From an uncultured bacterium (GTDB lineage: Bacteria > Hydrothermota > Tepidihabitantia > Tepidihabitantales > Tepidihabitantaceae), in the NCBI GenBank assembly GCA_937139435.1, contig CAKZPX010000081.1:1-13115 (forward strand): DNA of 13,115 nucleotides, in the 5' to 3' direction. Under the pieces are notes generated by a model. It was not told the origin of the DNA, did not search any database, and saw only the letters and a program-made list of their open reading frames with translations. Positions within the stretch are counted from its first letter, which is position 1; each line of letters opens with the position of its first letter. Positions 6,243 to 13,115 of the stretch are shown here, one piece after another. A program made the translations under genes and the position numbers.

Positions 6243-7637
6243 ATGATGTCCCTTGTATTTGCCATTACTTTCATTATCCCGGGTTATCTTGCGCCACCTG
6301 ACTCCTTTATCTATCCCCTGCGCACCGACACGATGACGGAACTGGAGTTTACCATCGTTCCCCCGCGCAATTTCTCAGGCGCCCTGTTCTTTAAAATTGA
6401 CTGGGGCGATGGCGAGACCCTGGACTGGATTGGTCCGTTCCGGGCACCAGTTGAACCCACCCGTTATCATAAGTACCGCGCACCGGGAAACTACATCATC
6501 CGGGTAATAAGCAAGGACTCATCAGAAAACCTTTCTGACTGGAGCTCTCCCTGTTCGGTGAAGGTCATCCCATCGCTGGTTAAATGGTTCTTCCCGACGA
6601 TTGAGGCGATTGTTGCCGCACCCACGCTGGATGAACACGGTAACATCTACATCGGCGATGACAGCGGCACATTCTATTCCCTTAACCCGAACGGCGAACT
6701 GCGCTGGACATTTTCCTGCCGTCAGCCGATTTACGCCAGTGCCGCAGTGCACCGAGGACTGATCTACCTTCCATCCCTTGACTCTCATCTCTATTGCCTT
6801 GATACGCTGGGCAAGCTCCACTGGTCGGTCAACCTCGCTGATGAACTCTGGACACCTCCCGCAATCAACGCTGATGGTACACTTTTCTTAACCACCGATG
6901 CCGGCAGACTGGTCAGCCTCACCCCGCAGGGCAAGATTCGCTGGAGTGTAAAACTGGGTAACGAAATCTCCTCGGCACCAACCATCGGTCCGGACGGCAT
7001 GGTGTATGTCTCTGCCGACTCCTTCTACTCCTTCACCCCAAAAGGGAAGCGCCGCTGGGCACTCGCTGTACCGGAAGACGCCTACTTTTTCGCCGCTGCG
7101 GTGCCAGACCGGGACGGTAATCTCGTTGTGGGCAATTTTGACGGTCACATCTACACCATCCGTCCTGACGGAAAAATCCGCTGGCGCCTACCGGTGCCGG
7201 ATGAGGACGAAATCCGCACCGAGGTCATCTACGGTCCGGAGGGTACGACCTTCTGGGGTACAGATGGTTACTACCTCTGCGCCCGCAAGGACACTGGTGC
7301 GTTACGGATTATCTACGAAGCCAACGATGTCATCTGTGCCACTCCGGCGGTCAGCGCTAACGGCACCGTGTACATCCTTCCTGATGATGGCACTTTTTAT
7401 GCGTTTGATCGGCAGGGCAGACTTTTCCTTAAGCAGGATATCGCCTATGGCGATAAGGACATCTACTACACTTCATCACCGGTAATTGGACCTGATGGCA
7501 CGGTGTATGTTGGATCCTGGGATGGCGGGCTGTATGCGTTTTACGGCGATGCACCGCCTGCTGAAACCATCTGGTCGCAGTTCCGACAGAACGCCCAGCG
7601 CACCGGTCGGGCAATAACCAAAAAACAAAGGAGATAA
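6243..7637 (+). CDS. Secreted PKD-like plus eight-bladed PQQ-type beta-propeller protein
   Basis: Function unknown. Probably an exported scaffold or binding protein of the BamB/PQQ-propeller type, with no evidence for a bound quinone. From ATG 6243: residues 1-18 are a hydrophobic, uncharged signal-like segment. Residues 34-110 form a PKD/Ig-like domain (FKIDWGDGE at 50-58, YRAPGNYIIRVISKDS at 78-93). Residues 115-435 carry eight repeats of the form AxPTIGPDGxVYVGSxDGxLYALxPxGKxRW, beginning near 124, 164, 204, 244, 283, 326, 366 and 411, enough for an eight-bladed propeller. The C-terminal WSQFRQNAQRTG (444-455) is a common closing motif of such proteins. The frame is open back to 6096 and contains a GTG at 6141 that would add another hydrophobic segment; I prefer 6243 because of the promoter and because earlier codons overlap it. 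The stop TAA directly abuts the next ATG. Confidence 0.75.
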   Translation: MMSLVFAITFIIPGYLAPPDSFIYPLRTDTMTELEFTIVPPRNFSGALFFKIDWGDGETLDWIGPFRAPVEPTRYHKYRAPGNYIIRVISKDSSENLSDWSSPCSVKVIPSLVKWFFPTIEAIVAAPTLDEHGNIYIGDDSGTFYSLNPNGELRWTFSCRQPIYASAAVHRGLIYLPSLDSHLYCLDTLGKLHWSVNLADELWTPPAINADGTLFLTTDAGRLVSLTPQGKIRWSVKLGNEISSAPTIGPDGMVYVSADSFYSFTPKGKRRWALAVPEDAYFFAAAVPDRDGNLVVGNFDGHIYTIRPDGKIRWRLPVPDEDEIRTEVIYGPEGTTFWGTDGYYLCARKDTGALRIIYEANDVICATPAVSANGTVYILPDDGTFYAFDRQGRLFLKQDIAYGDKDIYYTSSPVIGPDGTVYVGSWDGGLYAFYGDAPPAETIWSQFRQNAQRTGRAITKKQRR

Positions 7638-8399
7638 ATGTTTAAGATAATCTTTGCTCCCCGGGAATATTTTCAGCGGCTGGCGGAAAAACCGGTCTGG
7701 ACGGTGCCATTAATCCTTGCCCTTGTTCTACCCCTGTTCATCGCCACTATCGCCAGTTCTTTTATGCCCCGCACCAGTCTTATTGAAAGCATCCAGTCAC
7801 GTATTGACCGCACAAAAGAGTTTATTGACCAGCAGGCGGAAAAAGGAAAAATGCCGTCTGACCAGAAGGAAGCAGCAATTCAGCGGATAGACGAAACCTC
7901 CCGGAACGAGATTGAATTTTATGAAAGGTCGTCCACCATTGCCATCCTTCTCCGGTCCCTGGTTCGCAGTCTACCTGCGCTGATCTGGTCAACGCTCCTT
8001 TTGTTTATCTGGAGCACAATCATCAATCTTCTTTTGCCATTGCTCGGCGCCAGTTCCAGTTTTGCCCGTGCCTTTGCCATCACCACCAATTCGGCACTGA
8101 TCCGCATTCCGGCAGCAATATTTCATGCGGTCATCATCCTTGCCACCGGTAACCTTACCGCCAGCACCAGTCTTGCCCCGCTTGCCCGCAGTCTGCAGGT
8201 CCCGCTCTATCTGAAAGGAATACTTGCCAGCATTGACATCTTCACCCTGTGGGAACTGCTCCTGGTCAGCATTGGCTTACAGGTAGTCTTTAACCTTAAA
8301 TTAAAAAATACCGCTCTGGTGGTATTCTTAACCTGGTTCGTCTATGTTCTGCTCCTTGCCGGCCTGGTGACACTGTCTGGCGGACTTGCCCTGGCATAA
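7638..8399 (+). CDS. Yip1-family integral membrane protein
   Basis: Seen: a 253-aa protein beginning MFKIIFAPREYFQRLAEKP, the characteristic opening of bacterial YIP1-domain (PF04893) proteins. There are about five hydrophobic segments (19-41, 111-136, 143-170, 199-219, 224-248). A polar, charged, probably helical loop (48-98) lies between the first and second. Bacterial Yip1 proteins have no settled biochemical role, though they are often found beside ABC exporters. Here it lies in the exporter operon, two genes upstream of the MacA-like adaptor, so a role in assembly or regulation of the exporter is inferred only from position. A good Shine-Dalgarno (AAAGGAGAT, 7627-7635) overlaps the end of the previous gene, whose stop TAA touches this ATG. 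Its own TAA touches the ATG of the TolC-like gene, again in frame. Confidence 0.8.
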   Translation: MFKIIFAPREYFQRLAEKPVWTVPLILALVLPLFIATIASSFMPRTSLIESIQSRIDRTKEFIDQQAEKGKMPSDQKEAAIQRIDETSRNEIEFYERSSTIAILLRSLVRSLPALIWSTLLLFIWSTIINLLLPLLGASSSFARAFAITTNSALIRIPAAIFHAVIILATGNLTASTSLAPLARSLQVPLYLKGILASIDIFTLWELLLVSIGLQVVFNLKLKNTALVVFLTWFVYVLLLAGLVTLSGGLALA

Positions 8400-9671
8400 A
8401 TGATAATAACCGGGCTCATACTTATTAACCTCGCCCTTGCCCCGCTTCCGGATACAGTCCATCTCACCCTTGATGAGGCACTAACCCTGGCACTGCGCCA
8501 TAGCCCGCAGGCAATGGATGCCGGCACACCAAGACTGCAGGCAATTACCGCTCTTGTCCAGGGAGTCAGTCCTGTCCTTCCCGAACCCTCGCTCACCATC
8601 ACCGGCACAAGAGAGGAAACCACCGCCACCTACTGGAATAGTAATATCACGCTGAATCAGGTTGTTTTCAACCCGGCGGTATTTGCCGGGTTCATCAGCG
8701 GTATTATTAATTGCAGCTATTATAAGCTTGACGCCCGGGATAAAATCGCCCGACTGGTTTATGATGTCACCACCGATTATCTAACCCTACTTAAGGCACA
8801 GCTGATCTTCTTCGCTGCACGCAAGGCGCTGGAACAGACGGCGGCAAGCAAAAATCTTACCGCTGAGCGCTTTCGCCTCGGACAGGCAAGCCGGATTGAC
8901 CTTCTCCGCAGTGAGGCATTTTATGCCCAATCCCGGCTTAATCTGTTAAATGCTGAAAAGGCGGTTGTGGTCGCCCAGGAGAAATTTAAATCCACCGCCG
9001 GTCTCAGGCAGGATGTTGCTATCCGGGCAACAGAGGAATTGACCGAGCCGGTAGAACCACCGGCAACCAGCCCGGATAGCCTGCTCCGTTTGATAGAAAA
9101 AGAAAACCCGACCATCCAGATGAGCACCAAACTCGCCACGGTCAGCCGGTTGAACCTTATCGCAGCAATTACCCGCATCATTCCCAGCCTGACTATCTAT
9201 CGCTCCTGGAACTTGCTGGACACCACTTTCCCTGGTGACTACCACACCTATCAGGAAAGGGCGACAACAACCGATGGCATCCGCATCCAGGTGCCACTGG
9301 TCAACATTAAGGAACTGGTAGGCACCATTCTCGATGCGATTACCGGCTCGCGCCGTGCCCGGGCAGCACTCGTCCGCACCCGACTCCAACTCTACACCAG
9401 TGCCCGCACCGCCCTTTTAGAATGGAACGACGCCCTGCTTCGCTACCAGCAGGCAAAAATTAACCTTGACCTTAACCGCAGCCTGCACGAACTTGCCCGT
9501 GGTCAATACGAGCTGGGCGCCATCTCGCTGGTAGAGATCCTGGAGGTTGAGGCGAACCTGGCTCAGGCAGAAGCCGGCTACCTTTCTGCACTCTGTGATA
9601 CCTATATCCAGTCTGCCCAGTTCGGTTATCTCCTGGGTAATACCAGAATTAAAAACCAGCAAGCACGGTAA
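8400..9671 (+). CDS. TolC-like outer-membrane efflux protein
   Basis: Forms the outer-membrane channel and periplasmic tunnel of tripartite exporters. Seen: a short hydrophobic N-terminus (1-16) followed by VHLTLDEALTLALRHSP (20-36), the standard start of mature OEP-family proteins. Two tandem OEP repeats each carry a helix-turn signature: RFRLGQASRIDLLRSEA (157-173) and QYELGAISLVEILEVEANLAQAE (from 369). Long Ala/Leu/Gln-rich helices surround both. At 423 aa it is within family range. The in-frame TAA of the preceding gene fixes the start at 8400, and no Shine-Dalgarno is visible, so translation probably depends on termination-reinitiation. The signal segment lacks an N-terminal positive charge. 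Partner of the MacA/MacB-like genes downstream. Confidence 0.9.
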   Translation: MIITGLILINLALAPLPDTVHLTLDEALTLALRHSPQAMDAGTPRLQAITALVQGVSPVLPEPSLTITGTREETTATYWNSNITLNQVVFNPAVFAGFISGIINCSYYKLDARDKIARLVYDVTTDYLTLLKAQLIFFAARKALEQTAASKNLTAERFRLGQASRIDLLRSEAFYAQSRLNLLNAEKAVVVAQEKFKSTAGLRQDVAIRATEELTEPVEPPATSPDSLLRLIEKENPTIQMSTKLATVSRLNLIAAITRIIPSLTIYRSWNLLDTTFPGDYHTYQERATTTDGIRIQVPLVNIKELVGTILDAITGSRRARAALVRTRLQLYTSARTALLEWNDALLRYQQAKINLDLNRSLHELARGQYELGAISLVEILEVEANLAQAEAGYLSALCDTYIQSAQFGYLLGNTRIKNQQAR

Positions 9672-9686
9672 ATTGAAGGAGGCTGT

Positions 9687-10796
9687 GTGAAGAAATCACT
9701 CCGAATCATCCCGATAATCATCGGTATCGTCCTTCTGTTATTCCTTTTCATTATACTCAACCGTTCCCGCACCTCGACCGGGGTAGAATGCGAAACCCAG
9801 CAATGCCGATTCGGCTCTATCCTTGCTAAAGTCACCGCTAACGGCACCCTGCGCGCCACCGCTCAGGTAAACCTGCAAGCACAGGTAATGGGGGTGGTGA
9901 AAAAGTTATGGGTGCGCGAGGGTGACCGGGTCAGGCGTGGCGATACGCTTTTAGAACTGGACCGTCAAACCTATGAGGCACAACTGGTGCTCGCCCGTGC
10001 CCAGTTCACCCAGACAAAACTCCGCCATACCCGCATTGAATCCCTTTACCAGCGCGGACTGATTGCTCCTGAACAGTATGAAGCATCCCGTGCCGCCTAT
10101 GAGTCCGCGGAGGCGCAGTTCCTCCAGGCGCAGGACCAGTTCAACAAAACCGTTATCTGCTCGCCCATCTCCGGCATCGTCTCCCAGTTAAACATCAAAG
10201 AGGGTGAAACGGTGGTTATTGGCACAATGAACGCACCGGGCACCGTATTAATGGTGGTTGCTGACCTTTCCCGAATGCAGGCGCTGGTTGAGGTTGACGA
10301 GACCGATGTTGTCCACATCGCACCCGGACAGGATGTTATCGTTAGCGTGGATGCGTTCCCAGACACCACTTTTACCGGCACCGTAACCCGGGTGGGCTAT
10401 ATGCCGGTGCAGAAACTCCTCTCCGGCACCGAATCCGCCACCAATTTTGAGGTAGAAATCGCACTGGATAGCACCATCACTGCCCTTCGTCCCGGAATGA
10501 CCGTGCAGGCGGAGGTTGTTACCGCCCGGCTGGACTCGGTTCTGGTAATCCCGCTTTCAGCGGTCGGTCGGCGCAAGGTAGATGGAAAAGAGACCGAAAC
10601 CGTGTTCCTTGTCCGTGATGGCAAAGCGGTACTAACCCCGATACGCACCGGCAAGTCCAGTGACACCGAGATAGAAGTTGTCAGCGGGCTCAACCCGGGT
10701 GATGAGGTGGTCATCGGTCCCTACAAGGTTTTAAGTAAACTCACCGCTGGCACGCGCCTCAAACCCAGAGCGCGCCCGGAGGAAACGACCAACTGA
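9687..10796 (+). CDS. macA: MacA-like periplasmic adaptor (HlyD/RND membrane-fusion family)
   Basis: Bridges the inner-membrane ABC permease and the TolC-like channel. Seen: a basic N-terminus and one membrane anchor (7-25). The lipoyl/biotinyl half-motif is VMGVVKKLWVREGDRVRRGDTLLELD (67-92). A fairly short alpha-helical hairpin (95-152) carries LIAPEQYEASRAAYESAEAQ (125-144). The second lipoyl half is VICSPISGIVSQLNIKEGETV (from 156), followed by a beta-barrel with LVEVDETDVVHIAPGQDV (200-217) and LRPGMTV (267-273). A membrane-proximal domain with VIPLSAV (287-293) and VVSGLNPGDEVVIGP (331-345) closes the protein. GTG start, with GAAGGAGG 4 nt upstream. It lies 15 nt after the tolC-like stop and 3 nt before the ATPase gene. 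The symbol reflects family; true MacA orthology is not proven. Confidence 0.88.
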   Translation: MKKSLRIIPIIIGIVLLLFLFIILNRSRTSTGVECETQQCRFGSILAKVTANGTLRATAQVNLQAQVMGVVKKLWVREGDRVRRGDTLLELDRQTYEAQLVLARAQFTQTKLRHTRIESLYQRGLIAPEQYEASRAAYESAEAQFLQAQDQFNKTVICSPISGIVSQLNIKEGETVVIGTMNAPGTVLMVVADLSRMQALVEVDETDVVHIAPGQDVIVSVDAFPDTTFTGTVTRVGYMPVQKLLSGTESATNFEVEIALDSTITALRPGMTVQAEVVTARLDSVLVIPLSAVGRRKVDGKETETVFLVRDGKAVLTPIRTGKSSDTEIEVVSGLNPGDEVVIGPYKVLSKLTAGTRLKPRARPEETTN

Positions 10797-10799
10797 ACT

Positions 10800-11501
10800 G
10801 TGCTCATTCAGACTGAGGCGCTGGTTAAAGACTACTCTCTGGGTAAAACGGTGGTGCGGGCGCTTGCCGGGGTATCGTTAACCATTGAGGGAGGTGAATA
10901 CGTTGCCCTGATGGGTCCGTCTGGCTCGGGCAAATCTACCCTGATGCACATCCTGGGCTGTCTGGATACACCCACCAGCGGGCGCTACCTGTTCAAAGGT
11001 GAAGACACCGCCCGTTTTAACGACACCGAACTCGCTCGCCTGCGCAACAAAGAATTTGGCTTTGTGTTCCAGAACTTCAATCTCCTGCCCCGGCTCACCG
11101 CCCTGGCGAATGTGGAACTGCCGATGCTCTACGCCGGCATCAGCCGCCGGGAACGGCTCCGCCGGGCAACCGAACTCCTGGAACTGATGGGCTTAAAGGA
11201 GCGCCGCCACCATCGCTCCAATGAACTATCCGGTGGCGAGATGCAACGGGTGGCGATTGCCCGTGCCCTTGCCAACAAACCAGCAGTCATCCTTGCTGAT
11301 GAACCCACCGGCAACCTGGACTCCCGAACCGGCAGTGAAATAATGAACCTGTTTGACCAGCTCGCAGGCATCGGTAACACCGTTATAATTGTGACCCACG
11401 ACCCAACCATTGCCCGCCACGCCCGACGCATTGTCCAGCTCAAAGATGGCATAATTGTCAATGACGGTAGTCCCGAAACCGGTAAGCGCAAGGAGAATTA
11501 A
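10800..11501 (+). CDS. MacB/LolD-type ABC transporter ATPase
   Basis: Nucleotide-binding subunit that powers the adjacent permease from the cytosolic face. Seen: Walker A GPSGSGKST (39-47), Q-loop Gln91 in FGFVFQNFNLLPRLTALANVELP (from 86, the typical MacB/LolD sequence), ABC signature LSGGEMQR (143-150), Walker B VILADEPTGNLDS (163-175) with catalytic Glu168, and H-loop His200. All catalytic residues are intact and the 233-aa length is normal. The split ATPase/permease arrangement, instead of the fused E. coli MacB, is common outside Proteobacteria. GTG start 3 nt after the macA stop; GGAGG at 10778-10782 is 17 nt away, so coupling is likely. Substrate is not predictable (macrolides, peptides, lipids or lipoproteins are all possible for this family). 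Confidence 0.93.
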   Translation: MLIQTEALVKDYSLGKTVVRALAGVSLTIEGGEYVALMGPSGSGKSTLMHILGCLDTPTSGRYLFKGEDTARFNDTELARLRNKEFGFVFQNFNLLPRLTALANVELPMLYAGISRRERLRRATELLELMGLKERRHHRSNELSGGEMQRVAIARALANKPAVILADEPTGNLDSRTGSEIMNLFDQLAGIGNTVIIVTHDPTIARHARRIVQLKDGIIVNDGSPETGKRKEN

Positions 11502-11504
11502 CCT

Positions 11505-12743
11505 GTGTCCTTCTGGGAACTTTTTAAACTCGCCTTAAACACCTTTCGCACCAACCGCCTCCGCTCCTTCCTCACCGCTCTGGGCATCATCATCGGTGTG
11601 ATGACCGTCATTGCCATCGTCTCTTTAATTCAGGGATTAAATTATGAAGTTGAACGCCAGATCAGTTCTCTGGGGAGCAATGTCATCTACCTGCAAAAGG
11701 TCAACTGGGGTATGGGCAGGGTCGACTGGGATGAAATTACCCGGCGTCCTGATCTTACCATTGGCGATGCCCTGGCCCTGATGCGCCTGCCCGTTGTCCA
11801 GCGGGTCGCACCGCTGCGCAGCCGTTCCATCACCAGAATCAACTACCGCAACCGCAAGGCAACCGATATTGAAATGGGCGGCATCACCCCGGTCTACGCC
11901 AATATCGCCAACTACGATATCGAGACCGGAAGGTTTATCACCGCGGAAGACAGTATGCACAAACGGATGGTTTGTGTCATCGGCGGTTATATTGTGGACA
12001 ATCTGTTTCCGGACGAGGAACCGCTGGGTAAAAAACTGGTCATTGAAGGCAAGACATTCACTGTTATCGGTACCCTAGTGCGCAAAGGCAGTTTCCTGGG
12101 TCAGAGTCAGGATAATATCATCTTCATCCCGCTCTCCACTTTTGAGAAAAACTTTTCCGCTCCCTCCGGATTTGCGCAACTCGCCCACAGCCTCTCAATT
12201 CTCATTGAACCCAGACCCGGCGTCACAGTAGAACGGGCAATTGATGCCGTACGGGAACTGATGCGCCGGCGTCACGGGCTTGGCTACGACCAACCCGATG
12301 ACTTCGGTATCAACACCCAGGAAACACTGCGCGAAATCTACCGCAACATCACCCGGGTCGCCTTCATTGTTATGATTGCGGTTGCCGGTATCTCGCTTCT
12401 GGTGGGCGGTATTGGCATTATGAACATTATGCTCGTGGCGGTTGCCGAACGCACCCGGGAAATCGGTCTGCGCAAGGCGCTCGGCGCCACCACCCGTGAC
12501 ATACTTTATCAGTTCCTCCTGGAATCGGTGCTTCTTGCCCTTGCCGGTGGGGCGGTGGGCATCGTCCTCGGTATCAGCATCGCCAAGATTGTAGAACTCA
12601 CCGGCCATCTTCGCGCTGCTGCTCCGCTCTGGACAATACTCCTGGGATTTGGCTTTTCTGCTACCGTGGGCATATTCTTTGGTATCTATCCTGCCTCCCG
12701 CGCTGCCCGCCTTGACCCGATTACTGCGCTTCGTTACGAATAA
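11505..12743 (+). CDS. MacB-type ABC transporter permease (MacB_PCD plus FtsX domains)
   Basis: Inner-membrane subunit that couples ATP hydrolysis to mechanical movement of a periplasmic domain. Seen: an amphipathic N-terminal helix, then KxALNTFRTNRLRSFLTALGIIIGVM-like sequence (9-33) leading into TM1 (20-44). A large periplasmic MacB_PCD core spans about 45-280. The FtsX domain has three TMs (285-310, 336-360, 375-397) and the diagnostic GGIGIMNIMLVAVAERTREIGLRKALGA (from 301), plus the C-terminal PASRAARLDPITALRYE (396-412). At 412 aa the length is typical. GTG start with AAGGAG 9 nt upstream, 3 nt after the ATPase stop. Last gene of the operon; I see no T-run terminator before the tRNA-Ser promoter 22 nt downstream. 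Confidence 0.93.
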   Translation: MSFWELFKLALNTFRTNRLRSFLTALGIIIGVMTVIAIVSLIQGLNYEVERQISSLGSNVIYLQKVNWGMGRVDWDEITRRPDLTIGDALALMRLPVVQRVAPLRSRSITRINYRNRKATDIEMGGITPVYANIANYDIETGRFITAEDSMHKRMVCVIGGYIVDNLFPDEEPLGKKLVIEGKTFTVIGTLVRKGSFLGQSQDNIIFIPLSTFEKNFSAPSGFAQLAHSLSILIEPRPGVTVERAIDAVRELMRRRHGLGYDQPDDFGINTQETLREIYRNITRVAFIVMIAVAGISLLVGGIGIMNIMLVAVAERTREIGLRKALGATTRDILYQFLLESVLLALAGGAVGIVLGISIAKIVELTGHLRAAAPLWTILLGFGFSATVGIFFGIYPASRAARLDPITALRYE

Positions 12744-12765
12744 CCGTTATCCATTTTGATTTATT

Positions 12766-12794
12766 TTGACACAACCAGTGCTTTTTTTTATCCT
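12766..12794 (+). promoter_or_regulatory. Promoter of tRNA-Ser
   Basis: Perfect -35 TTGACA (12766-12771), 17-bp spacer, -10 TATCCT (12789-12794, 4/6). Predicted start near 12802, only about 2 nt before the mature tRNA 5' end, so RNase P would remove almost nothing. Confidence 0.55.
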
Positions 12795-12803
12795 GTTTTA
12801 AAC

Positions 12804-12894
<91 letters not shown>

Positions 12895-12909
12895 TTAGAA
12901 AAAGAGGTT

Positions 12910-12940
12910 GCTGGCTCGCCTTCGGCAAGGGCGGGCCAGC
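12910..12940 (+). other. Strong hairpin downstream of tRNA-Ser
   Basis: GCTGGCTCGCC (12910-12920) pairs with GGCGGGCCAGC (12930-12940) over 11 positions with one G-U pair and a 9-nt loop. Two further A-T pairs could form across a bulged C. No U-run follows within 15 nt, so it is not a textbook intrinsic terminator, though it may slow RNA polymerase or protect the 3' end of the tRNA precursor. Confidence 0.5.
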
Positions 12941-12974
12941 CAATTTCAGACACAAAATTGAATTTTTAATCTTT

Positions 12975-13017
12975 GTTTTGCAAAGCAAAACGCCAAAAGC
13001 GGGCTTTTCTTTTTCTT
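12975..13017 (+). terminator. Possible terminator: two small hairpins and a T-rich tract
   Basis: GTTTTGC-AAA-GCAAAAC (12975-12991) is a perfect 7-bp stem with a 3-nt loop. It is followed by AAAAG-CGGG-CTTTT (12995-13008) and then CTTTTTCTT. The second hairpin plus T tract is a weak intrinsic terminator candidate for the tRNA-Ser transcript or the exporter operon. Stem stability is low because it is mostly A-T. Confidence 0.35.
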
Positions 13018-13044
13018 GACTGTTTTACTTTTATTTGTTATCAT
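13016..13044 (+). promoter_or_regulatory. Promoter pointing out of the window
   Basis: -35 TTGACT (13016-13021, 5/6), 17-bp spacer, -10 TATCAT (13039-13044, 5/6). Predicted start about 13051. It lies in very AT-rich DNA where chance matches are more frequent, but hexamers and spacing are both good. It would transcribe whatever follows to the right. Confidence 0.45.
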
Positions 13045-13089
13045 ATACTTGTATAGAATTATAGCAAAACAATTTAATGTTATCAAATT

Positions 13090-13115
13090 ATGGAAAATAA
13101 TCAAGAAAATAAATT
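13090..13115 (+). CDS. Possible start of a truncated gene
   Basis: ATG at 13090 opens a frame that reads MENNQENK and runs off the window end. It is about 40 nt downstream of the predicted transcript start of the 13016-13044 promoter, but no Shine-Dalgarno precedes it. Too short to identify. Confidence 0.25.

Noticed and set aside
6243..7637. PQQ-dependent dehydrogenase
   Set aside because: Repeats are of the propeller type, but no cofactor-binding or catalytic residues of quinoprotein dehydrogenases are recognisable, and the N-terminal domain is PKD-like.

Overview
The window looks like chromosomal DNA of a Gram-negative (diderm) bacterium with moderately high GC and densely packed genes. 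It carries a TolC-type outer-membrane factor, and a secreted protein whose C-terminal tail resembles type IX secretion sorting domains. A pyruvoyl-dependent arginine decarboxylase is also present. This mix fits an uncultured FCB-group or WOR-3/Stahlbacteria-like lineage, but that placement is inference from gene content only. No phage, IS element or CRISPR array is visible.

Layout. (1) 109-1443, minus: a secreted beta-propeller-like protein with an Asp-box and a T9SS-like C-terminal domain. (2) 1453-1893: a 440-bp divergent intergenic region holding a minus-strand promoter, a cluster of GC-rich palindromes and a strong plus-strand promoter. (3) 1894-2590, plus: tRNA-Ala(CGC), followed 27 nt later by the arginine decarboxylase gene. 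(4) 2587-3795, minus: a SpoIID/LytB-family protein, tail-to-tail with the decarboxylase so that the two stop codons overlap. (5) 3928-6127, plus: rbfA-truB-ribF, a conserved ribosome-maturation, tRNA-modification and flavin-synthesis module. (6) 6243-12743, plus: six genes in one transcription unit, namely an eight-bladed PQQ-like propeller protein, a Yip1-family membrane protein, a TolC-like outer-membrane factor, a MacA-like adaptor, a MacB-type ATPase and a MacB-type permease. The last four form a complete MacAB-TolC-like tripartite exporter across both membranes. (7) 12804-12893: tRNA-Ser(GGA) with its own promoter, then very AT-rich DNA with hairpins, another good promoter and possibly the first codons of a gene that runs out of the window.

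The most interesting signal is in the promoters rather than in any protein. Seven sigma70-like promoters (TTGACA-like, 16-17 bp, TANNNT-like) can be read by eye. At rbfA, spoIID and the propeller gene the -10 hexamer ends only 5-8 nt before the start codon and no Shine-Dalgarno sequence is usable, which predicts leaderless mRNAs. Several other genes (decarboxylase, yip1, macA, macB permease) have good Shine-Dalgarno sequences. A second oddity is that all six genes of the exporter operon lie in a single reading frame, with gaps of 0, 0, 15, 3 and 3 nt, and two of the junctions are a bare TAA-ATG.
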